Shown piece after piece: positions 1 to 7,499 of a DNA stretch of 9,412 nt. Source of the stretch: Bacteroidales bacterium (lineage in GTDB: Bacteria > Bacteroidota > Bacteroidia > Bacteroidales > UBA932); NCBI GenBank assembly GCA_017527625.1, contig JAFXPV010000103.1, positions 1-9,412 of the forward strand, given 5' to 3'. Both the position numbers and the translations under genes were made by a program. The notes under the pieces were generated by a model. That model saw only the letters and a program-made list of their open reading frames with translations, was not told the DNA's origin and did not search any database. Position 1 is the first letter of the stretch; the number at the start of each line of letters is the position of its first letter.

Positions 1-1720
1 GGGTCATCTTGCCGAGTTCCTTGGCCATGATTCACTCGAGCACCTTAGGATTCTCTCCTCACCCACCTGTGTCGGTTTACGGTACGGGCTGTATGAAATG
101 TATCTCGTGAAGCTTTTCTTGGGAGTCTACTTACCGCGTCTATCGCTTCGTCCGAAGACTCGGCGTACTGTCAGATCTCGCCACAGACCAGCTCTTAACC
201 AGTCTGTTTAGCTACCTCCTTCAACCTGCTATTCCGTCAGCAGGCGCGCGTGCCATTCCTCCGTCCCTCCTATCGAATCTTTCATACAGGTAACGGAATA
301 TTAACCGTTTGTCCATCGGCTTCGCCTGTCGGCTTATCCTTAGGCCCCGACTTACCCTGATCCGTTTAACGTTGTTCAGGAAACCTTGGGTTTTCGGTGT
401 GGATGTTTCTTCATCCATTATCGTTACTTATGCCTACATCTTCTTTTCCGGACGCTCCAGCATACCTTACGGTACACCTTCTACGCCGACCGGAATGCTC
501 CCCTACCACTCACCTTCCGGCAAGTCCATAGCTTCGGCGATGACCTTGATACCCGTTTATCATCCACGCAACGCCGCTCGACTAGTGAGCTGTTACGCAC
601 TCTTTAAATGATTAGCTGCTTCCAAGCTAACATCCTAGCTGTCTCTGCGACGTCACTTCGTTCTGTTAACTTAGGTCATGCTTGAGGGCCTTAGCTGTTG
701 GGCTGGGCTATTTCCCTTTCGCCACCGGACATTAGCACCCGGCGACTCACTCCCGGAAAACACTTCACGGCATTCGGAGTTTGTCAGGAATTGATAGGCG
801 ATGAAGCCCTCGCATCCTATCAGTCGCTCTACCTCCATGAAGCTATCCCGAGGCTGTCCCTAAAGACATTTCGGGGAGTACGAGCTATCTCCCAGTTTGA
901 TTGGCCTTTCACTCCTACCCTCAACTCATCCAAACCCTTTTCAACGGATACTGGTTCGGCCCTCCATCACCTGTCACGGTGACTTCAGCCTGGTCAAGGG
1001 TAGATCACTAGGTTTCGCGTCTATTCATACCAACTATCCGCCCTTGTCAGACTCGCTTTCGCTCCGGCTCCTGTCCCTGAAGGACTTAACCTCGCTGGTA
1101 TGAAATAACTCGTAGGCTCATTATGCAAAAGGCACGCCGTCGCTCCTTTCGAAGCTCCGACAGCTTGTAAACGAACGGTTTCAGGTTCTCTTTCACTCCC
1201 CTGTTCGGGGTCCTTTTCACCTTTCCCTCACGGTACTGGTCCTCTATCGGTCTTTTGGGAGTATTTAGCCTTGCGGGATGGTCCCCGCGAATTCAGACAG
1301 GATTCCTCGTGTCCCGCCCTACTCAGGATTCTGCTAGCCACCACCTCTCTTACCCGTACGGGCCTGTCACCCTCTGCGGACGAACTTTCCAGATCGTTCC
1401 GGTTCGATGATGGTCGCTTGTCGCAGTCCTACAACCCCGGAATTGCCGTAACAACCCCGGTTTGGGCTCTTTCCGTTTCGCTCGCCACTACTCGGGAAAT
1501 CGATTGTTTCTTTCTTTTCCTGCAGGTACTAAGATGTTTCAGTTCCCTGCGTTGACTCACTTGAAGTGTGCATGGCCTTCAGCCATGCGGGTTTCCCCAT
1601 TCGGACATCCCCGGATCTATACCTGTTTGCGGTTCCCCGGGGCTTTTCGCAGCTTTCCACGTCCTTCCTCGTCTCCAAAAGCCTAGGCATCCTCCGTTCG
1701 CTCTTCTTCGCTTCGCTATA
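1..1720 (-). rRNA. rrl: 23S ribosomal RNA, 5' portion (partial)
   Basis: Read on the minus strand, this is the 5' half to two-thirds of 23S rRNA. The 5' end is recognisable by ACGGAGGATGCCTAGGC (positions 1681-1697), which matches the ACGGTGGATGCCCTGGC block near the 5' end of E. coli 23S, followed by GACGAGGAAGGACGTG. The left window edge falls in the conserved AACTCGGCAAGATGACCC block, roughly E. coli position 1680, so domains I-III and the start of domain IV are present. The peptidyl transferase centre and 3' end lie outside. The length agrees with E. coli spacing, so no large intervening sequence is present. The exact mature 5' end (about 1717-1722) is estimated by alignment from memory. 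All open reading frames inside are by-products of rRNA sequence. Unusually, the gene is preceded by protein genes and its own promoter, not by 16S and tRNAs. Confidence 0.97.
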
Positions 1721-1949
1721 CCTTTGCTTGTAAACTGTTTTCCAGCTCTCTTCTGTAACGCTTTTCGTGAACCATTTCAGACTTTCATCTTCCATGTGTT
1801 CTCTTTGAAATTGTAGTCCCTAATCCTTATATTGTGAATTACAGACTATCTGATTTCTTTACAGTAAATTTTCTTTACCTCGTTATCTCTCTCAATAAGT
1901 CAATGAACTTTTCCTTTACCACAGCATCGCTGCTTCCGTAAAGGGACCG
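1721..1949 (-). other. 23S rRNA precursor leader
   Basis: This is the non-coding stretch between the promoter at 1950-1980 and the mature 23S 5' end. It holds no tRNA and no credible gene. The minus-strand segment GTTCATTGACTTATTGAG (1892-1909) resembles a motif I associate with Bacteroidota rRNA leaders and spacers (TTCTTTGACATATTG-like) and may act in antitermination or processing. That role is inference. The part nearest the 23S gene would normally pair with the 23S 3' trailer to make an RNase III processing stem, but the trailer is outside the window. A 265-nt reading frame starting at 1795 runs from the leader into 23S and is spurious. Confidence 0.6.
1913..1944 (-). other. Hairpin at the 5' end of the 23S precursor transcript
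   Basis: On the minus strand CCTTTAC (1938-1944) pairs perfectly with GTAAAGG (1913-1919). Inside it AGCA (1931-1934) pairs with TGCT (1923-1926) around a GCGA loop. The outer stem begins 6 nt downstream of the promoter -7 box, so it would form at or very near the 5' end of the nascent RNA. It is not followed by a T run, so it is not a terminator. Stabilising the pre-rRNA 5' end or aiding polymerase escape are possible roles, unproven. Confidence 0.55.
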
Positions 1950-1980
1950 CAAAGATATAAACCTTTTTATTCTTGACAAA
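1950..1980 (-). promoter_or_regulatory. Bacteroidota-type promoter driving 23S rRNA
   Basis: On the minus strand there is TTTG (1977-1980), a 19-nt spacer, then TATCTTTG (1950-1957). This fits the Bacteroidota primary sigma factor consensus, TTTG and TAnnTTTG separated by about 19-21 nt, in every defined base. Transcription would start near 1943-1946. The sequence just upstream (about 1981-2010) is extremely A/T-rich with T and A tracts, as expected of an UP-like element in a strong rRNA promoter. The promoter lies within 45 bp of the stop codon of the dehydrogenase gene and points into the 23S gene. No protein gene lies between, so 23S is the only plausible target. Confidence 0.8.
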
Positions 1981-2024
1981 TTTTATTGCAATTTTTTGCA
2001 AAAAAAGTTGTCAACAATTTCGGA

Positions 2025-3086
2025 TTACTTGATTTCCTCGTCAAAGACGATTGCCACCTTGCCGCACTTGCCGCCATTCATAAGTTCGTAAGCCTCAGAG
2101 GCGTGATCCAAAGTGAAGCGGTTCGTCACAAGGTCTTCGGGGTGAATTCCCCAGCGTGCAATGCGTTCCACGAGTTCTTCCATTCTCCAGATAGTGGTCA
2201 CCCACGAGCCGAAGATGGTCTTCTGATAATGGATGATGTCGGGACTCGGATTAAACTCAACTGTGCCGCCCTCGCCGATGAAGACCACGCGTCCCCACTT
2301 GCGGGTTGCGCGGATAGCGAGCTGGCGTCCGTATGTGTTGCCGGAGCAGTCCACTGCCTTTTCGACTCCATTGCCGTCGGTCAGCGCGAGCACCTTGTCA
2401 AGGGCTGAAGCATCGGAGAGGAAAACTTCGTCGGCAAGGCCTTTCGCCTTGGCAATGTCGAGACGTTCCTGAACAGTATCGACACCTATGAGTTTAGTAG
2501 CTCCCATTGCGCGGGCCAGCATAAGGGATGCCAGGCCTACAGGGCCGAGTCCGACTACCAGCACTGCATCGTTGCCGCAGATGCCGATTTTCTCAAGACC
2601 CTCGTATACCGTACCGAAACCGCAGGCAATCTGGGCTCCGTCAGTATAGGTCAGCGAATCAGGCAGAGCCACGAGATCCTTCTCCTCAGCCAGCAGGTAT
2701 TCAGCCATACCTCCGTCGCGCTGCCAGCCGTAAGCCCTGCGGTAGGGACTGGTACAGCTGATCATATATCCGCGCCGACAGTCGTTGCACACGCCGCAGC
2801 CGGAAATATGGTAAACGACCACGCGATCGCCTTCCTTGAAACGGCGAAGGCCGGGGCCGCATTTGACAATCTGTCCGCTGGGCTCGTGTCCGCAGATCTT
2901 GTTCTGGTATCCTTCGGGGCCCTTGCCGGTGTGTTCGCGGTAGATTGCACGGATGTCGCTGCCGCAGATGGTCGATGATTTCATCTTGATGAGCACCTCG
3001 CCGTAGCCGGGTTCGGGTATTTCAACTTCTTTTAGCACTACCGTGCTGTTGCCGGGCAGGTAGGCTGCTTTCATTGTCTTAGTCAT
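2025..3086 (-). CDS. Zinc-dependent medium-chain alcohol/polyol dehydrogenase
   Basis: 353-residue cytosolic oxidoreductase of the medium-chain (MDR) family that should oxidise a secondary alcohol or polyol with NAD+. The N-terminal GroES-like domain carries catalytic zinc ligands Cys41 (TICGSD) and His67-Glu68 (GHEPSG), with Cys155 at the place of horse liver ADH Cys174. The structural zinc site is complete: Cys97, Cys100, Cys103, Cys111. The Rossmann domain has GLGPVG (179-184) and Asp203 at the end of the second strand, which favours NAD(H) over NADP(H). Length is normal for sorbitol/threonine dehydrogenase relatives. The ATG at 3086 is used here; an in-frame ATG at 3074 (MKAAYL) fits the family start equally well. 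Neither has a Shine-Dalgarno sequence. It lies 21 nt downstream of the aldo/keto reductase and is the last gene of the run. The substrate cannot be named from sequence; a sugar alcohol is a reasonable guess from context. Confidence 0.93.
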   Translation of the reverse strand: MTKTMKAAYLPGNSTVVLKEVEIPEPGYGEVLIKMKSSTICGSDIRAIYREHTGKGPEGYQNKICGHEPSGQIVKCGPGLRRFKEGDRVVVYHISGCGVCNDCRRGYMISCTSPYRRAYGWQRDGGMAEYLLAEEKDLVALPDSLTYTDGAQIACGFGTVYEGLEKIGICGNDAVLVVGLGPVGLASLMLARAMGATKLIGVDTVQERLDIAKAKGLADEVFLSDASALDKVLALTDGNGVEKAVDCSGNTYGRQLAIRATRKWGRVVFIGEGGTVEFNPSPDIIHYQKTIFGSWVTTIWRMEELVERIARWGIHPEDLVTNRFTLDHASEAYELMNGGKCGKVAIVFDEEIK

Positions 3087-3107
3087 AATATGGTCAGTTA
3101 AATTATA

Positions 3108-4121
3108 CTATTGTCTTATTATGCCGTCCTCGTCCCAGAGGTCCCTCCAGGAACGGGCGGTCTTCCACATAAACACCTGTCCTTTGATGAAGCGGCAGTT
3201 GCGGTCGACACCTCGGATGGCTTCCATCTCCGCGGCTGTCAGCGGATCTTCGACCGCCGCGCGCAGGTTGCTCATAAACTTGGCAGGCTTCACAGAGAAC
3301 GGGATGGGAATCTGGCCGTTCTGGACTGCCCACTTTATGCATATAATCGCCGGATGTACGCCGTGGGCGCGGGCTATCTCCACGATGACCGGATCTTCGA
3401 TGGGCACTGTGTCCTCGGGAGTCTTGTCCCTCTCGGGACGGTTCGGCGAGCCTATCGGGCAGAAGCCTATGGCCTTGATGCCATTGTCCTCCATATATTT
3501 CTTGAGCTCGGGCTGCTGGAAGTGCGGGTGCAGCTCCATCTCGTTGCAGACAGGGCGGATGCGGCAGTCGCGCAGCAGCAGTTCCATCTTCGCACGGGTC
3601 ATATTGGAAGTGCCGATGTTGCGCACCAGGCCTGCATCTTTCAAAGCTTCCATAGCACGCCAGGTTTTCATATAATCCTCGTGGATATACGGTTTGGCGT
3701 TCGGATCGCGGGAATCGACGCTCACTCCGGGAGCGTGGTAGTTGGGAAAAGGCCAGTGCACCAGATAGAGGTCCAGATAGTCCAGCCCGAGATCGGACAG
3801 GGAATCCCTGCAGGCTCCTGCCACGTCGTCGTGACGGTCGTTCCAAACCTTCGATGTGATCCAGAGCTCCTCACGCTTCACTACACCTTCGTCGAAGAGT
3901 TTCTTCAGCGCCTGTCCTATTTCTTTTTCATTGCCGTAGACTGCCGCACAGTCGATGTGGCGGTAGCCGCCTTTGACAGCCTTGTACACGGCTTCGGCAA
4001 TCACGTCAGCTGTGTAATTGTCAGAGCCGAAGGTTCCCAGCCCGACGGCCGGAATCCTGTCACCGGAAGCGAGAGTCACCTTGGGTACCAGCTCCGGATT
4101 GATGAAATCTATGTTATCCAT
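3108..4121 (-). CDS. Aldo/keto reductase
   Basis: 337-residue (alpha/beta)8-barrel NAD(P)H-dependent reductase of the AKR superfamily, reducing an aldehyde or aldose to the alcohol in the cytosol. The catalytic tetrad is complete: Asp57 (RHIDCA), Tyr62 (VYGNE), Lys91 (ITSKVW) and His122 (LVHWP). The N-terminal LASGDRIPAVGLGTFG and central GTSN (170-173) blocks are typical. The usual cofactor motif IPKS near the C-terminus is IPFS (273-276, IPF with Phe275), so the lysine that normally contacts the NADPH 2'-phosphate is missing, which suggests relaxed or NADH preference. The C-terminus (RFIKGQVFMWK and a tryptophan-rich tail) points to a distinct subfamily. I chose ATG 4121 because upstream extension to 4190 translates only the inverted-repeat element and adds 23 residues unlike any AKR. 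The stop is TAG. The gene follows fucP-like and precedes the dehydrogenase by 21 nt, suggesting a shared sugar pathway. Confidence 0.93.
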   Translation of the reverse strand: MDNIDFINPELVPKVTLASGDRIPAVGLGTFGSDNYTADVIAEAVYKAVKGGYRHIDCAAVYGNEKEIGQALKKLFDEGVVKREELWITSKVWNDRHDDVAGACRDSLSDLGLDYLDLYLVHWPFPNYHAPGVSVDSRDPNAKPYIHEDYMKTWRAMEALKDAGLVRNIGTSNMTRAKMELLLRDCRIRPVCNEMELHPHFQQPELKKYMEDNGIKAIGFCPIGSPNRPERDKTPEDTVPIEDPVIVEIARAHGVHPAIICIKWAVQNGQIPIPFSVKPAKFMSNLRAAVEDPLTAAEMEAIRGVDRNCRFIKGQVFMWKTARSWRDLWDEDGIIRQ

Positions 4122-4150
4122 ATCGTGTAGAAATATATCACATACAGCTA

Positions 4151-4319
4151 GACACAGAAAGGAAAGAAAGGCCTTCGGGAACATGGCCACCCCGGCCAGG
4201 GAAGAGGGAGGTTGCCTGCTGGATACGAGTTCTGCGAAGCAGGACGAAGTAGACAGTAGGAGGGTACGAAGGAGCGTAGCGACTGAGCTTCCCGAAGGCC
4301 TTTCTTTCCTTTCTGTGTT
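4151..4319. repeat. MITE-like element with 30-bp perfect inverted repeats
   Basis: Positions 4152-4181 (ACACAGAAAGGAAAGAAAGG then CCTTCGGGAA) are an exact reverse complement of 4289-4318, enclosing 107 bp; 4151/4319 add a G-T wobble pair. The interior has two or three further hairpins: TGGCC-N5-GGCCA (4184-4198), CCTGCT/AGCAGG (4215-4220/4238-4243) and a weak TACG/CGTA (4265-4268/4275-4278). CTA occurs directly outside both ends (4148-4150 and 4320-4322), compatible with a 3-bp (or TA) target duplication. No protein is encoded. It fills most of the 218-nt gap between the symporter and the aldo/keto reductase, the only wide gap in an otherwise tight gene run. In the transcript it would fold into a long double-stranded stem that RNase III could cut. 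A non-autonomous mobile element is the best reading; a multicopy palindromic repeat of another kind is possible. Confidence 0.7.
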
Positions 4320-4339
4320 CTATTAATAATCCCATTATA

Positions 4340-5716
4340 TTAATGTGCAAGTTTGCGGTTGCGGTGGCCATAGATGGCTATAACCACGAAGCAGATGAAA
4401 GGAAGTATGAACGAGAAGCGGCAGCCTGAGATGCCGAGTATGCTTTGCTGGTCTATCATAAGAGCCTGCAGCGGAGGCATAACGGAGCCGCCGAGGATTG
4501 CCATAATGAGGCCGGCCGCTCCGAATTCAGCATCTTCGCCGATACCTTCCAGGGCAATGCCGTAGATGGTCGGGAACATAAGCGACATACAGGCGGACAC
4601 CCCGACAAGGCAGTAGAGGCCGGTCATACCCTTTATGAAAATGACACCGAGCACCAGCGCCATTCCGCCGAACGACAGGAATTTAAGCAGCTGTCCGGGA
4701 CGCACATACTTGAGCAGGAAGGTGCAGATGAAACGGCTCAGCAGGAATATCAGCATCGCCACTATATTATATTTCTGCGCAGTAGCATTGTCGATGCCGA
4801 GCTCGATCTCCGCATAATGGATGATGAAGGTCCAGCACATAATCTGCACGCCCACATAGAAGAACTGGGCGATGACGCCTTCGTAATAACGTTTGTTGCG
4901 AAGCAGGCGGCCGAGAGTAGCCTTGATGCTGAACTCGCCCGCACTCTGACTCTTCGGCATCTTCGCAATCAGGAAGATTATCATCACCAGCAGCACTACC
5001 GCCCCGAGGGCGAGGTAGGGATTGCGGATGGTCACAAGGTCAGTAGAACGCATAGCCTCGAAGGCCGCAGGATCGAGGGCATTGACCGCCTCGCGGATGG
5101 CCTTGAAGTCAATCTTGTCGGGATTGACAGTGAGGGCGGCATACTTCGCCGGGTCAAGAGCCTCCAGTTTGGTGAGAGCCAGATTGTCGGTTGTATTGAG
5201 ACGGCTGAGGATCAGCTGCTGGGCAGTGAACATTCCTAGCAGCGAACCCATAGGGTTGAAAGACTGGGCAAAGTTCAGACGGCGGGTAGCAGTCGCCGGA
5301 TCTCCCATCGAAAGGATGTAGGGATTGGCGCTGGTCTCGAGGAACGACAGGCCGCAGGTGAGTATGAAATACGACACCAGGAACGGCCAGAAGGCGTGTC
5401 CAAGGCTGGCCGGGAAAAACAGGAAAGCACCTGTCGCATAGAGGGCGAGGCCCACTATTATACCGTTCTTGTAAGAATGTTTCTTGATGAAGTATGCAGC
5501 CACGAAAGCCATCGCGAAATAGCCTCCATAAAAGGCAAACTGCACCAGAGAGCCCTGGAAATTACTCATCAGCAGCACCTTGGAGAAGGCGCGCACCATA
5601 GGGTTGGTTATGTCGTTCGCAAAGCCCCACAAGGGGAACAGCAGAGTGACAAGGATGAAGGACAGAAGGTAGTCGCGGGTGACCATCCTGACCTTCGCGG
5701 TCTTTTCTTTATTCAT
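4340..5716 (-). CDS. fucP: FucP-type MFS sugar symporter (L-fucose:H+ family)
   Basis: 458-residue inner-membrane protein of the major facilitator superfamily, clearly alignable with E. coli FucP along its length. Shared blocks include FPLWGFAND (27-35), SNFQGSLVQFAFYGGYF (51-67), GLSFLETSANPY (122-133, with Glu127 at the place of sugar-binding Glu135), RRLNFAQSFNPMG (145-157), QFFYVGVQIMCW (284-295) and FPTIYGIALEGIGED (381-395). Roughly twelve hydrophobic segments are visible. The loop at about 172-232 is longer than in E. coli and contains two similar stretches (ALDPAKYAAL and ALDPAAFEAM). The E. coli proton-site Asp46 aligns with Asn38, while Asn43 aligns with Asp35, so the acidic residue is shifted by about one helical turn. 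I chose ATG 5716, 7 nt after the upstream ABC gene. An earlier ATG at 5785 would overlap that gene by 62 nt and adds an unrelated tail. Substrate may be fucose, galactose, glucose or another sugar; the symbol denotes family, not proven substrate. Confidence 0.9.
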   Translation of the reverse strand: MNKEKTAKVRMVTRDYLLSFILVTLLFPLWGFANDITNPMVRAFSKVLLMSNFQGSLVQFAFYGGYFAMAFVAAYFIKKHSYKNGIIVGLALYATGAFLFFPASLGHAFWPFLVSYFILTCGLSFLETSANPYILSMGDPATATRRLNFAQSFNPMGSLLGMFTAQQLILSRLNTTDNLALTKLEALDPAKYAALTVNPDKIDFKAIREAVNALDPAAFEAMRSTDLVTIRNPYLALGAVVLLVMIIFLIAKMPKSQSAGEFSIKATLGRLLRNKRYYEGVIAQFFYVGVQIMCWTFIIHYAEIELGIDNATAQKYNIVAMLIFLLSRFICTFLLKYVRPGQLLKFLSFGGMALVLGVIFIKGMTGLYCLVGVSACMSLMFPTIYGIALEGIGEDAEFGAAGLIMAILGGSVMPPLQALMIDQQSILGISGCRFSFILPFICFVVIAIYGHRNRKLAH

Positions 5717-5723
5717 AACGGTA

Positions 5724-7499
5724 TTATGTAGCAAATCCGGCAAATTGCCGCATATAAAGTTCGTAATATTTCCCTTTCGCGGCAAGCAGTTCGTCGTGGG
5801 TTCCGCTTTCCACTATATGTCCCTGGTCCATCACGATGATCTGGTCGGCATCCTGGATGGTGGAGAGCCTGTGGGCTATGACTATGCTGGTGCGCTCTGC
5901 CATCGCTTTGGCCATTGCATCCTGGATCTGCTTTTCGGTGCGGGTATCAACATTGGAAGTCGCCTCGTCGAGGATGAGGATGCTCGGATTGGAAGCAAAC
6001 GCGCGGGCGATGGCCAGCAGCTGCTTCTGGCCCTCGCTGATATTGGACGATGACAAACTCAGCTTGGTGTCGAGGCCCTGTGGCAGCGTTTCTATCATAC
6101 GGTCGCAGTGACTGATTGCGATAGCCTTGTACATCTGCTCGTCGGTCACGCTGTCCGATGCGTACTTGAGGTTGTGGCGCACCGTATCTGCGAACAGGAC
6201 TGTATCTTGCAGCACTATCGACATATTGTTGCGAAGGTCGTTGGCGTCTATGTCCTTGATGTCGACTCCGTCTATCTCTATGCTGCCGCTGTCGGGACGA
6301 TAGAAACGCATCAGCAGGTTCACGACCGTGGTCTTGCCGCAGCCGGTCGCTCCGACAAGGGCTATCTTCTTGCAAGGATCGATCTCAAGGTTGAAATCGT
6401 AGAGCACCTGCTTGCCGGGCACGTATGAGAAATTGACGTGCTTGAATGAAACGTGGCCGGACATACCGTCGGTATCTCTCTCGCCGCTCTTGTCTTCTTT
6501 GGGCTGGTCAAGTATGGCGAACACGCGTTCCGCACTGGCCAGCGCCCCCTGCAGGTTGCCGTATATGCTGGCAAGACCGTGGATGGGACGGCTGAACTGC
6601 TTCGCATATACTATGAAGGCCGAAATCATACCGACCGAGATGATGCCGCGGATAGCGAAAAGTCCGCCGAAGAAAGCGATTATCACGAAGCCTATGTTGC
6701 CGATGGTGTTCATTATGGGCCCCATTATGCCGCTGAGCACATTGGCCTTGATGCCGGCATCCTTGAGGGCGTCGGACTTGGCATTGAAGTCTGCTATCGC
6801 ATCGTCCTGGTAGTTGTAGGCCATAACTGTATGGTAGCCCGTCACCGTCTCCTCGACCACTCCGTTGAGGGCACCCAGGCCTTCCTGTTTGAGCCTTGAA
6901 TACTTGCGGATCTTGCCTGCCATCACCTTGGTGGCGACGATGGTGAATATCACCGTGATGAAGCTCAACAGGGCCAGCTGCCAGCAGAATACCAGCATCA
7001 CTGCCATCGTACCTATAATCATTATGACGCTCGAGAAGAGCGACGACAGCGACTGGGATATGGTGCTGGAGACGTTGTCGATGTCGTTGGTCATACGGCT
7101 TATGATGTCGCCGTGGGAATGGTTGTCTACATAACCGACCGGCAGGTCGATGATGCGGTCGAAGAGGTCGTCGCGCATCTTGCGTACGATGTTCTGGCTG
7201 AGGAAGGCACTCATCCTCGACTGGAAGAAGCCTGTAGCTGCGCTGGCAAGGAACACTGCTGCAAGGCAGTAGAGCACGGTCATCAAGTCGCCCTGGCTCT
7301 CGCCGGCTATGATGTCGATGGCATTGCTCTGGAGTTTGGGGCTGATCAGGGAGAAGACGCTGGAAAGCACGACCATAGCCGCCATACCGACGAGCAGGCC
7401 TATCTCTCCGCCGAAATACTCTTTCATACGGAGGAAAGTACGGCCGATATCCGCCGGTTTCTCGTAATTGAAATTATGTGGCTGTCTTCCTGGGGGCAT
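5724..7499 (-). CDS. ABC exporter half-transporter, catalytic-site subunit
   Basis: 591 residues: an N-terminal type I exporter membrane domain (six helices, about 30-325) fused to an ATPase domain (about 348-580), in the inner membrane with ATPase in the cytosol. ATPase motifs: Walker A GATGCGKTT (383-391), Q-loop Gln431, signature ISEGQ (487-491) in place of LSGGQ, Walker B SILILDE with catalytic Glu512, D-loop SNVD, switch His543. The deviating signature with intact Glu/His is the complement of the partner encoded just upstream, so the two should form a heterodimer of the LmrCD / TM287-288 kind. Probable role: export of drugs, lipids or peptides; the cargo is not readable. ATG 7499 is chosen because it overlaps the upstream stop as TGATG and has AAGGAG at proper spacing. 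A longer frame to 7682 would run 183 nt into the upstream gene and encodes an unrelated, arginine-rich tail. Confidence 0.94.
   Translation of the reverse strand: MPPGRQPHNFNYEKPADIGRTFLRMKEYFGGEIGLLVGMAAMVVLSSVFSLISPKLQSNAIDIIAGESQGDLMTVLYCLAAVFLASAATGFFQSRMSAFLSQNIVRKMRDDLFDRIIDLPVGYVDNHSHGDIISRMTNDIDNVSSTISQSLSSLFSSVIMIIGTMAVMLVFCWQLALLSFITVIFTIVATKVMAGKIRKYSRLKQEGLGALNGVVEETVTGYHTVMAYNYQDDAIADFNAKSDALKDAGIKANVLSGIMGPIMNTIGNIGFVIIAFFGGLFAIRGIISVGMISAFIVYAKQFSRPIHGLASIYGNLQGALASAERVFAILDQPKEDKSGERDTDGMSGHVSFKHVNFSYVPGKQVLYDFNLEIDPCKKIALVGATGCGKTTVVNLLMRFYRPDSGSIEIDGVDIKDIDANDLRNNMSIVLQDTVLFADTVRHNLKYASDSVTDEQMYKAIAISHCDRMIETLPQGLDTKLSLSSSNISEGQKQLLAIARAFASNPSILILDEATSNVDTRTEKQIQDAMAKAMAERTSIVIAHRLSTIQDADQIIVMDQGHIVESGTHDELLAAKGKYYELYMRQFAGFAT

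Noticed and set aside
1..1816. Many reading frames of 60-100 codons on both strands, including one on the minus strand starting at 1795
   Set aside because: They overlap the conserved 23S rRNA gene and its leader; the translations resemble no protein family and are the usual by-products of rRNA.
1981..2006. TTGCAA-AAAA-TTGCAA hairpin after the dehydrogenase as a terminator
   Set aside because: The stem is short and A/T only apart from one G-C step per arm, with a mismatch and no clean T tract; it more likely belongs to the A/T-rich region upstream of the 23S promoter.
3111..4130. Plus-strand open frame of 339 codons
   Set aside because: It is the antisense shadow of the aldo/keto reductase, which has a full catalytic tetrad; the shadow product has no recognisable domain.
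4122..4190. N-terminal extension of the aldo/keto reductase, looking like a hydrophobic signal peptide
   Set aside because: The extra residues come from one arm of the inverted-repeat element and a linker; AKR enzymes are cytosolic and align from the ATG at 4121.
4138..4371. Short reading frames within the inverted-repeat element on both strands
   Set aside because: They translate the structured repeat and its flanks, contain no domain and overlap real genes at their ends.
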